Source of the DNA: Symsagittifera roscoffensis | Lineage: Eukaryota > Xenacoelomorpha > Acoela > Convolutidae | Direction of reading: 5' to 3' | Assembly (NCBI RefSeq): GCF_963678635.1 | Contig: NC_087069.1 | Coordinates: 17,584,660-17,648,659 of the forward strand | Length of the DNA stretch: 64,000 bases | In this document: positions 22,721-33,150 of the stretch, piece after piece | Numbering within the stretch: position 1 is the stretch's first letter | Layout: every line of letters starts with the position of its first letter | Translations under genes and position numbers: made by a program | The notes under the pieces: generated by a model | Database searches by the model: none | Told to the model about the DNA's origin: nothing | Seen by the model: only the letters and a program-made list of their open reading frames with translations

Positions 22721-23275
22721 CTACTGAGTGTGTCTGGCAAGGCAAGTTTTTTTCCTGCTGTCCTTAACTATTTGTAGGTTTGAAAGTTTTATTAAAATTA
22801 ATTGAAATCTATAAACTCTATTGTTTGGATTTGATTTCTGTGTAAATAGAAAAATTATAGGTTTATGGTCTGTAAAAAGAATTGTTTGATGTTTTGATCC
22901 AAGTATAAAAAATTCATATTCTGTTAGAGTGTATTTTATAGCTGTGCTTTCTCTTATAAGTGTAGAGAGTCTTAGTTCAGCTTGTGTAAATAGTCTTAAA
23001 ATTGTTGAAATGATATTCATTTTATTTGTTCCACTGTGTGATTGTATTAATGCTGAGCCGATGCCAAAATTTGAGGCAATGCATATAGCATATATTGGTT
23101 GGTCCGGATCTGGGATAGTATTTGATATTTGTTCATTGAGATGGGATTTTATTTCTTCAAATTGTTTCTGATGTTCTGTTGTCCATTCAAAACTGTTTTG
23201 CTGTCTGAGATTGTTATAAAATTGTCTCAAATAAAGTTGCATTAAATGGACGTCTTTACTTAAGAAGTTAAGCAT
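22721..23275 (-). pseudogene. Gypsy-like RNase H domain
   Basis: A 184-codon open frame, the longest protein piece in this element. Its first third is the RT connection (FYNNLRQQNSFEWTTEHQKQ). It is followed by RNase H text (IYAICIASNFGIGSALIQ, LIRESTAIKYTLTEYEFFIL, LFTDHKPIIFLFTQKSNPNN). Asp and Glu residues typical of the RNase H active site are present in several of these segments. It removes genomic RNA during cDNA synthesis in intact elements. The frame is lost after RKKTCLARHTQ. Confidence 0.8.
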
Positions 23276-23399
23276 TCCAAGAATTGCATGGATTTTCGTT
23301 TTATTTGATAGCAGTTGAAGTTTTATGATTGCATCTATGCAGGATTTTAATGAAGTTATTGCATTTCCTTCAATAATATGTCCAAGGAATTTTGCACAG

Positions 23400-24080
23400 G
23401 TGAGAAAAAAATTGATTTATCCGGAACTGTTTTCACGTTTTCTTTAAGTACTAATTGATGATTTTCATGTAAGATAAAAAACTTTTCGTTTTTTGTCTGT
23501 GATTGCATGAAAACATCGTTAATAATGTTTGACAGTTTTACTGAAAAGGAAACGTCGAAAATAATTAGTCATAAATGCTGAGAATCCTGCTGGTCCTTTG
23601 GAGATTCTATAGAAAAGTCTATTAAATTCGTATTGTTTGTTTCCAATAACGAAATGGGTTAAGCGTCGTGATTGTTCATCTAGTGGCGTTTGGTTGTATG
23701 CACTGTTCATGTCAGCTTTTATAAAGTTTTTTCTGTTTGTTTTTGTGAGAATTAGTTGAATTGGTTTCATGGGCCAATTAAATTTAGATTCATCAATGAG
23801 GGATCTGAGGTATCTAGCGTCTAAAACAATTTTTAATGATTCTCCTTTAGCTAAAATAATAACGTGATTTATGAATGTGTTTTTTTGGTTGTTCTTTTTT
23901 ATTTACTGAGAAAATCATTTCATATTGTTCTAGTATGTCTGATAATCTATTGACTTTATCTCGCAAGTGAATTGGGACTTTACTTGCCAGTTGTTTTTTG
24001 AAAATTGCGTAAGGTTTCAGAATTAAGTGTAGTGGTGAATTTATTTTTCCAATATCAGATTTAGATGTGGCGTAAACCAT
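23400..24080 (-). pseudogene. Gypsy-like reverse transcriptase, catalytic box mutated
   Basis: The palm segment reads FIKADMNSAYNQTPLDEQ (first catalytic Asp kept), then HFVIGNKQYEFNRLFYRIS and KGPAGFSAFM at 23,519-23,770. The position of the catalytic YxDD box (about 23,512-23,526) now reads IINDV, so one of the paired aspartates is Asn, and a frameshift separates it from the palm. The upstream thumb-proximal piece (23,847-24,080, SPLHLILKPYAIFKKQLASK) is in another frame. This polymerase would copy retroelement RNA into DNA; the copy is dead. Confidence 0.8.
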
Positions 24081-24258
24081 TGGGTATTTTAGTAGCAGTT
24101 CGGCTAGTTGTTCAAGTTAGTTTTGTGTAATTTGAGAGTGTTGGAAATTGAACCTTGTAAGGAATTTTTGTTGTTCAGTGGTGTATTTTGATATCTGACA
24201 TCTTGGTTTAAAATAAGATGGTTTTGTGGAATAGTCTGTGTTTCATTTTTATCTTATA

Positions 24259-25090
24259 TTATATTATTTGATAATTGTTGATAATTGATAATTCATCTTT
24301 AAGAACTGTTGATTGACATATATCTAAAAGTTTTAAAAAATTATTCACTCTAGATGCTTTTTCTATTGTGGGAGAAATTTTTGCATCAGTTTCACAATAA
24401 CCTATATGTCCTAGAGGTAATGTTAATTTATTTGGAGAATTAATGTTTACATGTAATGAAGTTATATCTGAGTTTGTATTTATCATGTATTTCATGGATG
24501 AGATTGTTTCCCAGTAGAGTTTATGAGTTGGCTTGATTTCAAGGTCTGATATCCATAGTCGTTGTTTGTTCAGTTTCATGTTATAATGATGAACTTGACT
24601 TAATGAGAAAAGTTATATACATATCCTCCTAATGGTTTCAGTTGTTTTCGTTCTAAGTTAGATTTTAGAGAGAAATGGTGGTTGTTTATTTAATCTTTGA
24701 AAGAATCTAAGTGATGTGTTTTTCATTCTTGTATATTTGTCTTTTATATGTATTTTGCTGTTCAAAATATTAATAGTGGGATTATATATAGTAATAAATG
24801 GTATTCCATGAAAATTGTGTTTTATATCAGTGATATGGAATGTTTGCTTGAAAGGTTCAGTTAACAGTTTATTCTGTTCCATTGTTAGAGTGGGAACAAG
24901 CAATAATAGGATTTTTCCAAAATTAGTTAAATTTGATCCTTGTTCTGTAGCTAATTTGCTTGATGTTTTAGAGAGTATTAATTTTGGATGAAAAGTTTGT
25001 ATTTCATTCCATGTGGAAGTCTTTATCATATATGATTCCGCTCCTGAGTCTACTAAAAAATCAATTTCGAGGTCTGTTGATTGAAATTCT
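24259..25090 (-). pseudogene. Gypsy-like aspartic protease region
   Basis: The active-site segment DFLVDSGAESYMI is visible at about 25,025-25,075, with the retropepsin DSG triad. It is followed by 24,658-25,029 (SKLATEQGSNLTNFGKILLL, then a Pro-Thr-Ile-rich beta segment) and by a linker piece at 24,259-24,579 (ending LKDELSIINNYQII). In retroelements this protease cuts the gag-pol polyprotein. Frames change between the pieces, so no product is expected. Confidence 0.7.
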
Positions 25091-25549
25091 TTACTTTTTG
25101 GACTTTCTAAGAGAAGTGGGATTGTCCAGATATTTTCTTAGGTTATTTGTAATTTGTTTTATGTATTCTGATATATACTTATTGTGCTTGAACTTCCTTT
25201 AAATTCTTGTTCAGTATAGTCTGTTTTTTTTTAAATATTATCAGGGTTTTGGAAATGGTTATTATTGTTTAATAATTTGATTCTATTGGTGTTTCGTATT
25301 CATTTTCAATCATGTTTATTGAAAGCATATTTTCTGTTTCGCTGTCATCGTCTAAGGATTTACAACTTTCGTGATTTAGTTGTAATTTTAATCTGAGAAG
25401 TGTCACATAATCTATTGTGATAATTATTATAGTTTGATCTAATGTTTGAATAGTTCTCTCAATCTGTTATTTTGATATTGCCTGTTTCTATTGTTTAAAT
25501 AATTTATGTTTCTTTTATGAGAGGATTTTCTAGAACAATCGTTTGAATA

Positions 25550-28260
25550 ATATCGATTTCGGAGTTTGGGTTTGAACGATTTCTGTTATAATTTGAGTAG
25601 TTACTACTGTTTGAGTTTAATCTTGAATAGTTGTTTCGATATTGATTGTTCTGACTGTTTGATCGGCTATATCTTTTTTGTGAGAAATTTCATAAAATTC
25701 TTTGTCTGGAGATTTTTTGCGATAGTTATATCTGTAGGTTGATTGTTGTCTAGAGGTACTATAGTAATCAGGAAGTGGTTTTCCTGAAATATTGTTACTG
25801 TGAATGTTTTTGTTTGGCAAGTTTTGGTCTTTTTTCATGTATTGGTTCTCTATGATTTTGTGGTTTGTTCTGATTGTCTTGTTGTTTTTGTCTACATTCA
25901 GCAAAGATATGTCCATTTTTACGACAATAGTTACACCATTTTTTGAATGAAGGTTTGCCTTTAAAACTTGGGTTTTTCTCGTAGATATTGATTATTTGAG
26001 TGATACTTTCAGCTAATTCAGGTTCAGCGTCATGAGTATTATTTGTTTGTGAAGTAGTAGTTTGGATGTTGTTTACATTTTATAATTTTAAATTTTCTGT
26101 TTCTTCCAAGTTCACAGTGATTTCAGCTTGTTCTATTTTATCGACTAGCTTTCTGAAGTCTATATCGGGTTCTCAAATTGAAGATGGATGTGATGCTCTC
26201 TTTTCTAACGCTATTTTCCGTAATTGTGGTTTTAGAGTCATCATTAAAATTTTTGTCATTTTTGTGTGTTTACAATCAGGCGTATTCAGGGGGAAAGATT
26301 TTCTTACTAATTTTTCATTTCTTACTGCAAGTTGTTTGATCGTTTCATTTGGGATTCTACGAATTTCATTGCATAAGATACTTTGGTGTTGTTTGTTTTT
26401 TACAGAGTCGAACATTTTTGAAGTTTCTTGTGTGAATTTTTCCAAACTGATTTAAAATCTATAGCTAAAACTGAAAATCAATTTTGGGCTGCGCCATCAA
26501 GTGTGGTTTGGAATAGACCTGTGCGTCTATGCATCCAATTTTGATATAGTGGTGTATTTACTGGTTCAGTTCCTATATTCAAAATCAAAATGGCTGTGAC
26601 TGCATTAAAATAACCTTCTACTGAGTATTCAGGATCTGTTCCTGTGACTACCATTAGTGGCTTAATTGAAGATATAGTGGATCCATCCATAAGGTATGGA
26701 TTCATAGTCATCTGTAGTGATTCTGCGGCATTTGGTATTTGAGAAAATTTTGTAAGTTGACTTTTTGTTATTTCATGTTGTTGTAGGTAATATGGTGATG
26801 GGATTTCATTTTGCACTTGAGTTGGTTGGTAAGTTTTGGTTTTTACTGGGTTTTGTGATTGAAAATTGTTTTTGTATGACGTTGGGTTATGTTTTGTTTG
26901 TTGTGTTTGTTCGTTTCTTGTATATGGTTCGAAAAGATCTGGTTGACAAAAGGATCTGGTTGATCAATGTTCCAATTATTTTTTTGCTGAATTATATTGA
27001 ATCGTTGTTGATTTTGATGATAGTACTTTTCATCTTCTGAGTATTGTGGTTGATTCCTAAATGGTGTTTGTTTGTGTTGTTTTCATATTGTTGAAAAAAT
27101 GGATTATTTTTTTGATAAGGTCTATTGTACCTCGTGGTTGATCATTAAAAAATACTTATTTAGAAGTTGCTTGTGGTTCATTTTGATATTGTGGTTTTGA
27201 TTCATATTGGGGGGTTTTGTTGTTTTGGATTTTGCAAACAAATTATAGTTATGATCTGAGAAGTTTTGATGTCTTTTACTTCTATTTGATGTCTTTTACT
27301 TATTTGTTTGTCTTGATGTTGTTACTGGTTTGAAAGTTTGATAGTCCATTTTTGATTTTTTTTTGGAATATCAGAACGTTTTAGTTTGAATTGTATAATC
27401 GTTTTTATTTCTTGGAGTTGTAAGTGTAAAGTGAATAGGGGAAATGCTTTGCTGCGTTGTTGTTGGCATTGCTTGAACTATTTCTTCATTTACGAAATGT
27501 GATGGAAATTGAATATCTTGTTGTGTAAGATTTCTTGTTCCGTTTAAATTTTCTTGAATAATAAAAGAAGATTTTAAACTATTGTTTCTTGTTCTGTCAG
27601 TGAATAATGAACTGCAGTTTAAGGGTATTTCATCACTAGTAAGTGGAGTTATCCTAACATAATCTCTATTGATGGAAACGGCGGTAATCGTATGACTTGA
27701 TATATCAGTTGGTATGTTAAAAAATAATGGATGAGACCATTCAGGGTCCCAAACATAATCTGTTTCATCTGCCAGTACAGTTTCAACAGCTGAATTTTGC
27801 GGTCGAAAACTTTTTCTTGCTAGTGATACAAGATCAATGTTATGGATAAAACAATCAGTTATAAACCTTGCAAGTATCTTTTGTAGATCGTGTTTACAGC
27901 TGTATGTCGGGATGCTTGAGTTGGTGAGTCACCTTGTGTTTCTCTTAATTCTAGTCTGGATAGATAGCTGTAAATGATTTAAAATACATCGTTAGTGATG
28001 TATATTTTTTATATAATCTGTAAAAACTTTTGAGAATTCTATATCTTCTGTTTGTATTTGGTGTTATATGTGATTTGGTTTTGCGGATGCCATTTTGATT
28101 GTAAATATACCATAATATGATGTGATATTACAAAAATCTTTGAGATATTGGTCAAGGATTTGTCGTTTTATCTTTACTTCAGGAAAATTTTGTTTACATG
28201 GTCTATTTCTTTTTTTTTTTCGAATAGGTTTGTATTTAATTTGTAACAAAATTGTACTTG
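25550..28260 (-). pseudogene. Gypsy-like gag with intact CCHC knuckle, copy 1
   Basis: Read from high to low coordinate. A long stop-free piece at about 27,440-27,890 (FITDCFIHNIDLVSLARKSF, SSHTITAVSINRDYVRITPL) is the N-terminal part. 26,478-26,816 carries YLMDGSTISSIKPLMVVTGT and EGYFNAVTAILILNIG, a retroviral capsid-like segment. 26,173-26,445 continues with EIRRIPNETIKQLAVRNEKL. A nucleocapsid zinc knuckle CNYCRKNGHIFAEC (25,893-25,936) has all four metal ligands, followed by a basic Asn/Gln-rich tail to 25,617. Frames shift between pieces. Gag would form the particle shell and bind RNA. Confidence 0.75.
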
Positions 28261-29287
28261 CCCTCGGGAGGAATCATTTTGTGGTTTTATGAAAAATGAG
28301 AGTATCGAGTTATCGTCGACATTTTCGTTTTACTCGATCATGTTTTATATTGTAAAACTGTTACTGTGTAACATTCAATATGTCTTATTGGTTGTTTCCA
28401 ACTATATAGACGTATTGGTTTGATGATATATGACTATTTTGTTTTGCGTTTTACTTTAATTGATGATGCTGTTGTAGATTCTGAGTCGAAAAAATATATT
28501 TGGTCGTCTATCTGGTTATAATTTTTTTGAGTCTTTTAAACCTTGAAGTTTCTGTATTGTGTTTGATTCTGATTTTTTGAAAATCGTCTTTTTATAATTT
28601 ATTTTTGTTTTGTTATGATTGTCTTTTTGATATTATATATCTTAATGTTTTTCGGTGTGGTGTGATTACAAGGTCGTATTTTTTGTTTCTAATGAAACAA
28701 GTATGTAACACGATTGTTTGTTGGCTACCTAAATTATCTCTTGACATAAGGTTTAGGATGATGGATAAAAAAATTGAGGGTTACAGTTTTTAATTTTCCT
28801 AAACTGTTAGTGCTTATGGTTTTTGTGTGGTTATCTAAACTTGGGGCATAGATTGTCGTGGTTGACTGGTTGGAGAGAGAGTAGATCATTTCGTGAGAAT
28901 GATTTGTTTCTCTCGCGAATAAGGTTTAAACTACGATTTTCCTTCTTAATCTAACCTAGGGGTTGTGATTTTGTGATTGAGGGTTGGAGAATAGTAAATC
29001 TATCTACAAGGCACAGGTATAATTAGAACACAAGTAGATCGTTAGGTACTATTTTTTGACTCACTAATTTGTTAAGGGTTTTAGCCTGGGTCATCTAGGA
29101 GGACGCGATCAAGTGAAGGATGAGTAACCGAAGTTCTTCACTGTTTAGCTTAATTTAAATGGTTAGTTTTTTTCACAATTTCGATTAGTCCCGGGTCGTT
29201 GATAAGGGTTGGGTAGTGAATTGACGGTTAAGGTCGTTAGACAGTTTAAAAATGTGGGAAAGTGGGAACAAAATTGTTCTGTTTGAT

Positions 29288-29420
29288 CCAAGGAAAACCT
29301 TGATGATCAATAAAAAAATGTTTTGATTTTAGTTTTAATTTAAAATGAGAGATCCAAGGGAAGCCTTAATGATCTGTTTATTAAAGAAAATTGGAGTATT
29401 AAAAACAAGGATAAGCCTTG
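29288..29420. repeat. Three CAAGG...CCTTG hairpin repeats in the leader
   Basis: CCAAGGAAAACCTTGATGATC (29,288), CCAAGGGAAGCCTTAATGATC (29,354) and CAAGGATAAGCCTTGAT (29,406) are three spaced copies of one imperfect palindrome, all preserved in the duplicate at about 34,180-34,310. Repeated short sites in a gypsy leader recall protein-binding arrays known there, but binding is inference. Confidence 0.6.
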
Positions 29421-30233
29421 ATACTTTTTAATTTAAAAGTTTGAGATGAAGAAAAATTAGAAGTTAAGGGTTTGACGAGATTAGTTTCTTGAATTGTTAC
29501 TGTTATGTTTTAGGCGATGAAGATGGGATTAGAAAAATTAGTTAATATAAGAAACTAACCATGATTTTTGTACAAACTAGTTTTGCAATTGTTATTTAAT
29601 AATTTATTCATTAAAAAGTTTTGCTTACTGCAGATTTTGGAGGGAACGACTCAAGATTGTTGAAGGATTACTTCAAATTTAATGTCAGTGAATGAAAGTT
29701 TAACTTTACTGCATAAAGTATTTAAAACACAAAAATTTGTTCCGGTTTCAGTCGTACTATCATGTAGCAGAGTGGTCCAATTCCTGATTGTCTTTTGCGC
29801 CACGATGTTGGTTTTCTTTCAATACCTGGTATTTCAGGTGTTATTTGAAATATTGGCGTAAATTTATTGAGACGTAGAGACATTTCTATTAAATTATCTA
29901 TTCCGTCTAACCTTTTTGCAATTTTGCAATTGTCTACTTCTAAAACTTATTTTTTCTGAATCTAAGCTAGTTAAGGTCTTTTTCGAGACTTTAGGTCGCA
30001 CCAGATGAGTAATTTACTAGTGACTGTACTCATAGATTAATTTCAGATAAGATACACCGTCAGCTCGTGATCTCATTTTCGGCCGGATAGTTTCGTGCAA
30101 CTTCTTAGTCTAATACCAAGCTTAATCTTACTTTTATATCGCCTAGTCTCAATAGATCTAGTGTATACTGGTTTATGCGAGTTAGTTGTCAGAAGGAGAA
30201 AAACTGTATTCTAAGTTTTATTCAATTGTTCTG

Positions 30234-30261
30234 GTGCTGAAACTACAAGTAGTTTCAGCAC
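30234..30261. repeat. Perfect 13-bp hairpin, copy 1
   Basis: Arms GTGCTGAAACTAC and GTAGTTTCAGCAC with a 2-base loop, followed at once by a second small hairpin CACTTA/TAAGTG. Identical at 35,134-35,161. Placed in the putative LTR, where it could shape transcript ends; this is not shown. Confidence 0.8.
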
Positions 30262-30620
30262 TTACAAATAAGTGTAAAGGCTAGAGATGGAATATGATTG
30301 GTTAGTTATAAATCTTTTATAGTGATATTCCATAATAAATTCTACTTTAGAACTGGTTCCGAACTGATGTTTTTTATAGCATAGCTAGCTATGTGTGACT
30401 CAATTGGCAGTCAATTTTTACCAATAACATTTTTCTAATGTTTTAGAAGAACAGAAAATGACATGAAAAAAGTAAAAGTTACCTGTTGAGTTTTTATCGT
30501 ACAAAATACAAATCTTACAATTCTTACTATACATGCATGTTAAAAACAAGCCTGCTTTAACTTCGTAGAGCTAATCAGTTTTTATTCAGGAAAATTCGAT
30601 GACTAATATTTCGATTAAAG

Positions 30621-30868
30621 GACTGCGGTTTGAGCGGTTTTTTTAGACAATTACGCTCAAAATCTTGCTTCAAAATGAGCGGTTTGAGCGGTTTTTGAAC
30701 GGTTTATCTAAAAAATAACCGCTCAAAAACCGCGCAAGATTTGAACGGTTTTGAGCGGTTTATCTCAAAAAACTGCTAAAAAACCGCGCAAGATTTGAGC
30801 GGTTTTTGAGCGGTTTTTGAGCGATTTTTTTAGATAAACCGCTCAAAACCGTTCAAACCTTGCGCGGT
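30621..30868. repeat. GAGCGGTTT hairpin satellite, truncated copy
   Basis: About 250 bp of GAGCGGTTT and its complement AAACCGCTC alternating with GCGCAAGATTTGA words. It is the truncated partner of the array at 35,521-36,715 and ends abruptly at the duplication junction (TTGCGCGGTTTTTCTCG). Confidence 0.9.
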
Positions 30869-31067
30869 TTTTCTCGTAGATATTGATTATTTGAGTGATA
30901 TTTTCAGCTAATTCAGGTTCAGCGTCATGAGTATTATTTGTTTGTGAAGTAGTAGTTTGGATGTTGTTTACATTTTATAATTTTAAATTTTCTGTTTCTT
31001 CCAATTTCATAGTGATTTAAGCTTGTTCTATTTTATCGACTAGCTTTCTGAAGTCTATATCGGGTTC

Positions 31068-33150
31068 TCAAATTGAAGATGGATGTGATGCTCTCTTTTC
31101 TATCGCTATTTTCCGTAATTGTGGTTTTAGACTAATCATTAAAATTTTTGTCATTTTTGTGTGTTTACAATCAGGCGTATTCAGGTGGAAAGATTTTCTT
31201 ACTAATTTTTCATTTCTTACTGCAAGTTGTTTGATCGTTTCATTTGGGATTCTACGAATTTCATTGCATAAGATACTTTGGTGTTGTTTGTTTTTTACAG
31301 AGTCGAACATTTTTGAAGTTTCTTGTGTGAATTTTTCCAAACTGATTTAAAATCTATAGCTAAAACTGAAAATCAATTTTGGGCTGCGCCATCAAGTGTG
31401 GTTTGGAATAGACCTGTGCGTCTATGCATCCAATTTTGATATAGTGGTGTATTTAATGGTTCAGTTCCTATATTCAAAATCAAAATGGCTGTGACTGCAT
31501 TAAAATAACCTTCTACTGAGTATTCAGGATCTGTTCCTGTGACTACCATTAGTGGCTTAATTGAAGATATAGTGGATCCATCCATAAGGTATGGATTCAT
31601 AGTCATCTGTAGTGATTCTGCGGCATTTGGTATTTGAGAAAATTTTGTAAGTTGACTTTTTGTTATTTCATGTTTTGTAGGTAATATGGTGATGGGATTT
31701 CATTTTGCACTTGAGTTGGTTGGTAAGTTTTGGTTTTTACTGGGTTTTGTGATTGAAAATTGTTCTTGTATGACGTTGGGTTATGTTTTGTTTGTCGTGT
31801 TTGTTCGTTTCTTGTATATGGTTCGAAAAGATCTGGTTGACAAAAGGATCTGGTTGATCAATGTTCCAATTATTTTTTTGCTGAATTATATTGAATCGTT
31901 GTTGATTTTGATGATAGTACTCTTCATCTTCTGAGTATTGTGGTTGATTCCTAAATGGTGTTTGTTTGTGTTGTTTTCATTTTGTTGAAAAAATGGATTA
32001 TTTTTTTGATAAGGTCTATTGTACCTCGTGGTTGATCATTAAAAAATACTTATTTAGAAGTTGCTTGTGGTTCATTTTGATTTTGTGGTTTTGATTCATA
32101 TTGGGGGGTTTTGTTGTTTTGGATTTTGCAAAAAAATTATAGTTATGATCTGAGAAGTTTTGATGTCTTTTATTTCTATTTGATGTCTTTTACTTATTTG
32201 TTTGTCTTGCTGTTGTTACTGGTTTGAAAGTTTGATAGTCAATTTTTGATTTTTTTGGAATATCAGAACGTTTTAGTTTGAATTGTATAATCGTTTTTAT
32301 TTCTTGGAGTTGTAAGTGTAGAGTGAATAGGGGAAATGCTTTGCTGCGTTGTTGTTGGCATTGCTTGAACTATTTCTTCATTTACGAAATGTGATGGAAA
32401 TTGAATATCTTGTTGTGTAAGATTTATTGTTCCGTTTAAATTTTCTTGAATAATAAAAGAAGATTTTAAACTATTGTTTCTTGTTCTGTCAGTGAATAAT
32501 GAACTGGAGTTTAAGGGTATTTCATCAATAGTAAGTGGAGTTATCCTAACATAATCTCTATTGATGGAAACGGCGGTAATCGTATGACTTGATATATCAG
32601 TTGGTATATTAAAAAATAATGGATGAGACCATTCAGGGTCCCAAACATAATCTGTTTCATCTGCCAGTACAGTTTCAACAGCTGAATTTTGCGGTCGAAA
32701 ACTTTTTCTTGCTAGTGATACAAGATCAATGTTATGGATAAAACAATCAGTTATAAACCTTGCAAGTATCTTTTGTAGATCGTGTTTACAGCTGTATGTC
32801 GGGATGCTTGAGTTGGTGAGTCACCTTGTGTTTCTCTTAATTCTAGTCTGGATAGATAGCTGTAAACGATTTAAAATACATCGTTAGTGATGTATATTTT
32901 TTATATAATCTGTAAAAACTTTTGAGAATTCTATATCTTCTGTTTGTATTTGGTGTTTTATGTGATTTGGTTTTGCGGATGCAATTTTGATTGTAAATAT
33001 ACCATAATATGATGTGATATTACAAAAATCTTTGAGATATTGGTCAAGGATTTGTCGTTTTATCTTTACTTCAGGAAATTTTTGTTTACATGGTCTATTT
33101 TTTTTTTCGAATAGGTTTGTATTTAATTTGTAACAAAATTGTACTTGCCC
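31068..33150 (-). pseudogene. Gypsy-like gag, copy 2 (N-terminal and capsid part only)
   Basis: Near-identical to copy 1 from the N-terminal piece (about 32,330-32,785) through the capsid piece (31,373-31,606, MDGSTISSIKPLMVV) to MEKFTQETSKMFDSVKN...RASHPSSI (31,068-31,340). It stops at the duplication junction, before the zinc knuckle, so it has no nucleocapsid, protease or pol behind it. One base lost near 31,675 (TGTTTTGTAG against TGTTGTTGTAG) breaks the upstream frame that copy 1 keeps. Confidence 0.75.

Larger units (their letters stand above)
16840..30620 (-). mobile_element. Gypsy-like LTR retroelement with env-like third gene, decayed
   Basis: Reading from high to low coordinate: a leader (about 28.3-30.6 kb), gag (28.26-25.55 kb), protease (25.1-24.6 kb), reverse transcriptase (about 24.1-23.4 kb), RNase H (23.3-22.7 kb), integrase (21.9-21.2 kb), a pol tail (to about 20.8 kb), a Pro/Ser-rich open piece (19.07-18.8 kb) and an env-like relic (18.3-17.0 kb). 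That order is the gypsy/errantivirus-like layout. I could not find two matching LTRs. The leader region 29.8-30.6 kb is the best candidate for a 5' LTR, but no 3' partner is visible below 17 kb. Every gene is frameshifted or has stops. Confidence 0.75.
28260..30620 (-). other. Leader / probable 5' LTR region of gypsy-like element, copy 1
   Basis: Non-coding. It contains a possible primer-binding site on the minus strand beginning TGGCGCAAAAGACAATC at 29,802, three short imperfect hairpins (29,288-29,420), and a perfect 13-bp hairpin at 30,234-30,261. If the primer site is right, the LTR would lie above 29,805, but LTR ends cannot be fixed because no second LTR is recognised. The 37-base stretch at about 29,594-29,631 is unique to this copy. 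Confidence 0.45.
25971..30872. repeat. 4.9-kb tandem duplication, copy 1
   Basis: This unit is repeated in direct orientation immediately to the right at an offset of about 4,890-4,900. It spans mid-gag (the left breakpoint is within GGTTTTTCTCGTAGA at 25,971) through the gag N-terminus and leader to the GAGCGGTTT satellite. The two copies differ by scattered substitutions and a few indels; for example, 37 extra bases near 29,594-29,631 exist only here. The breakpoint is inside gag rather than at an LTR. Confidence 0.92.

Noticed and set aside
26066-27040. Plus-strand open frames of 91-129 codons over gag
   Set aside because: They mirror the minus-strand gag; hydrophobic Phe/Leu/Val text is the usual complement of an A-rich gag sequence. 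Their repeat at 31.1-31.9 kb is only the tandem duplication.
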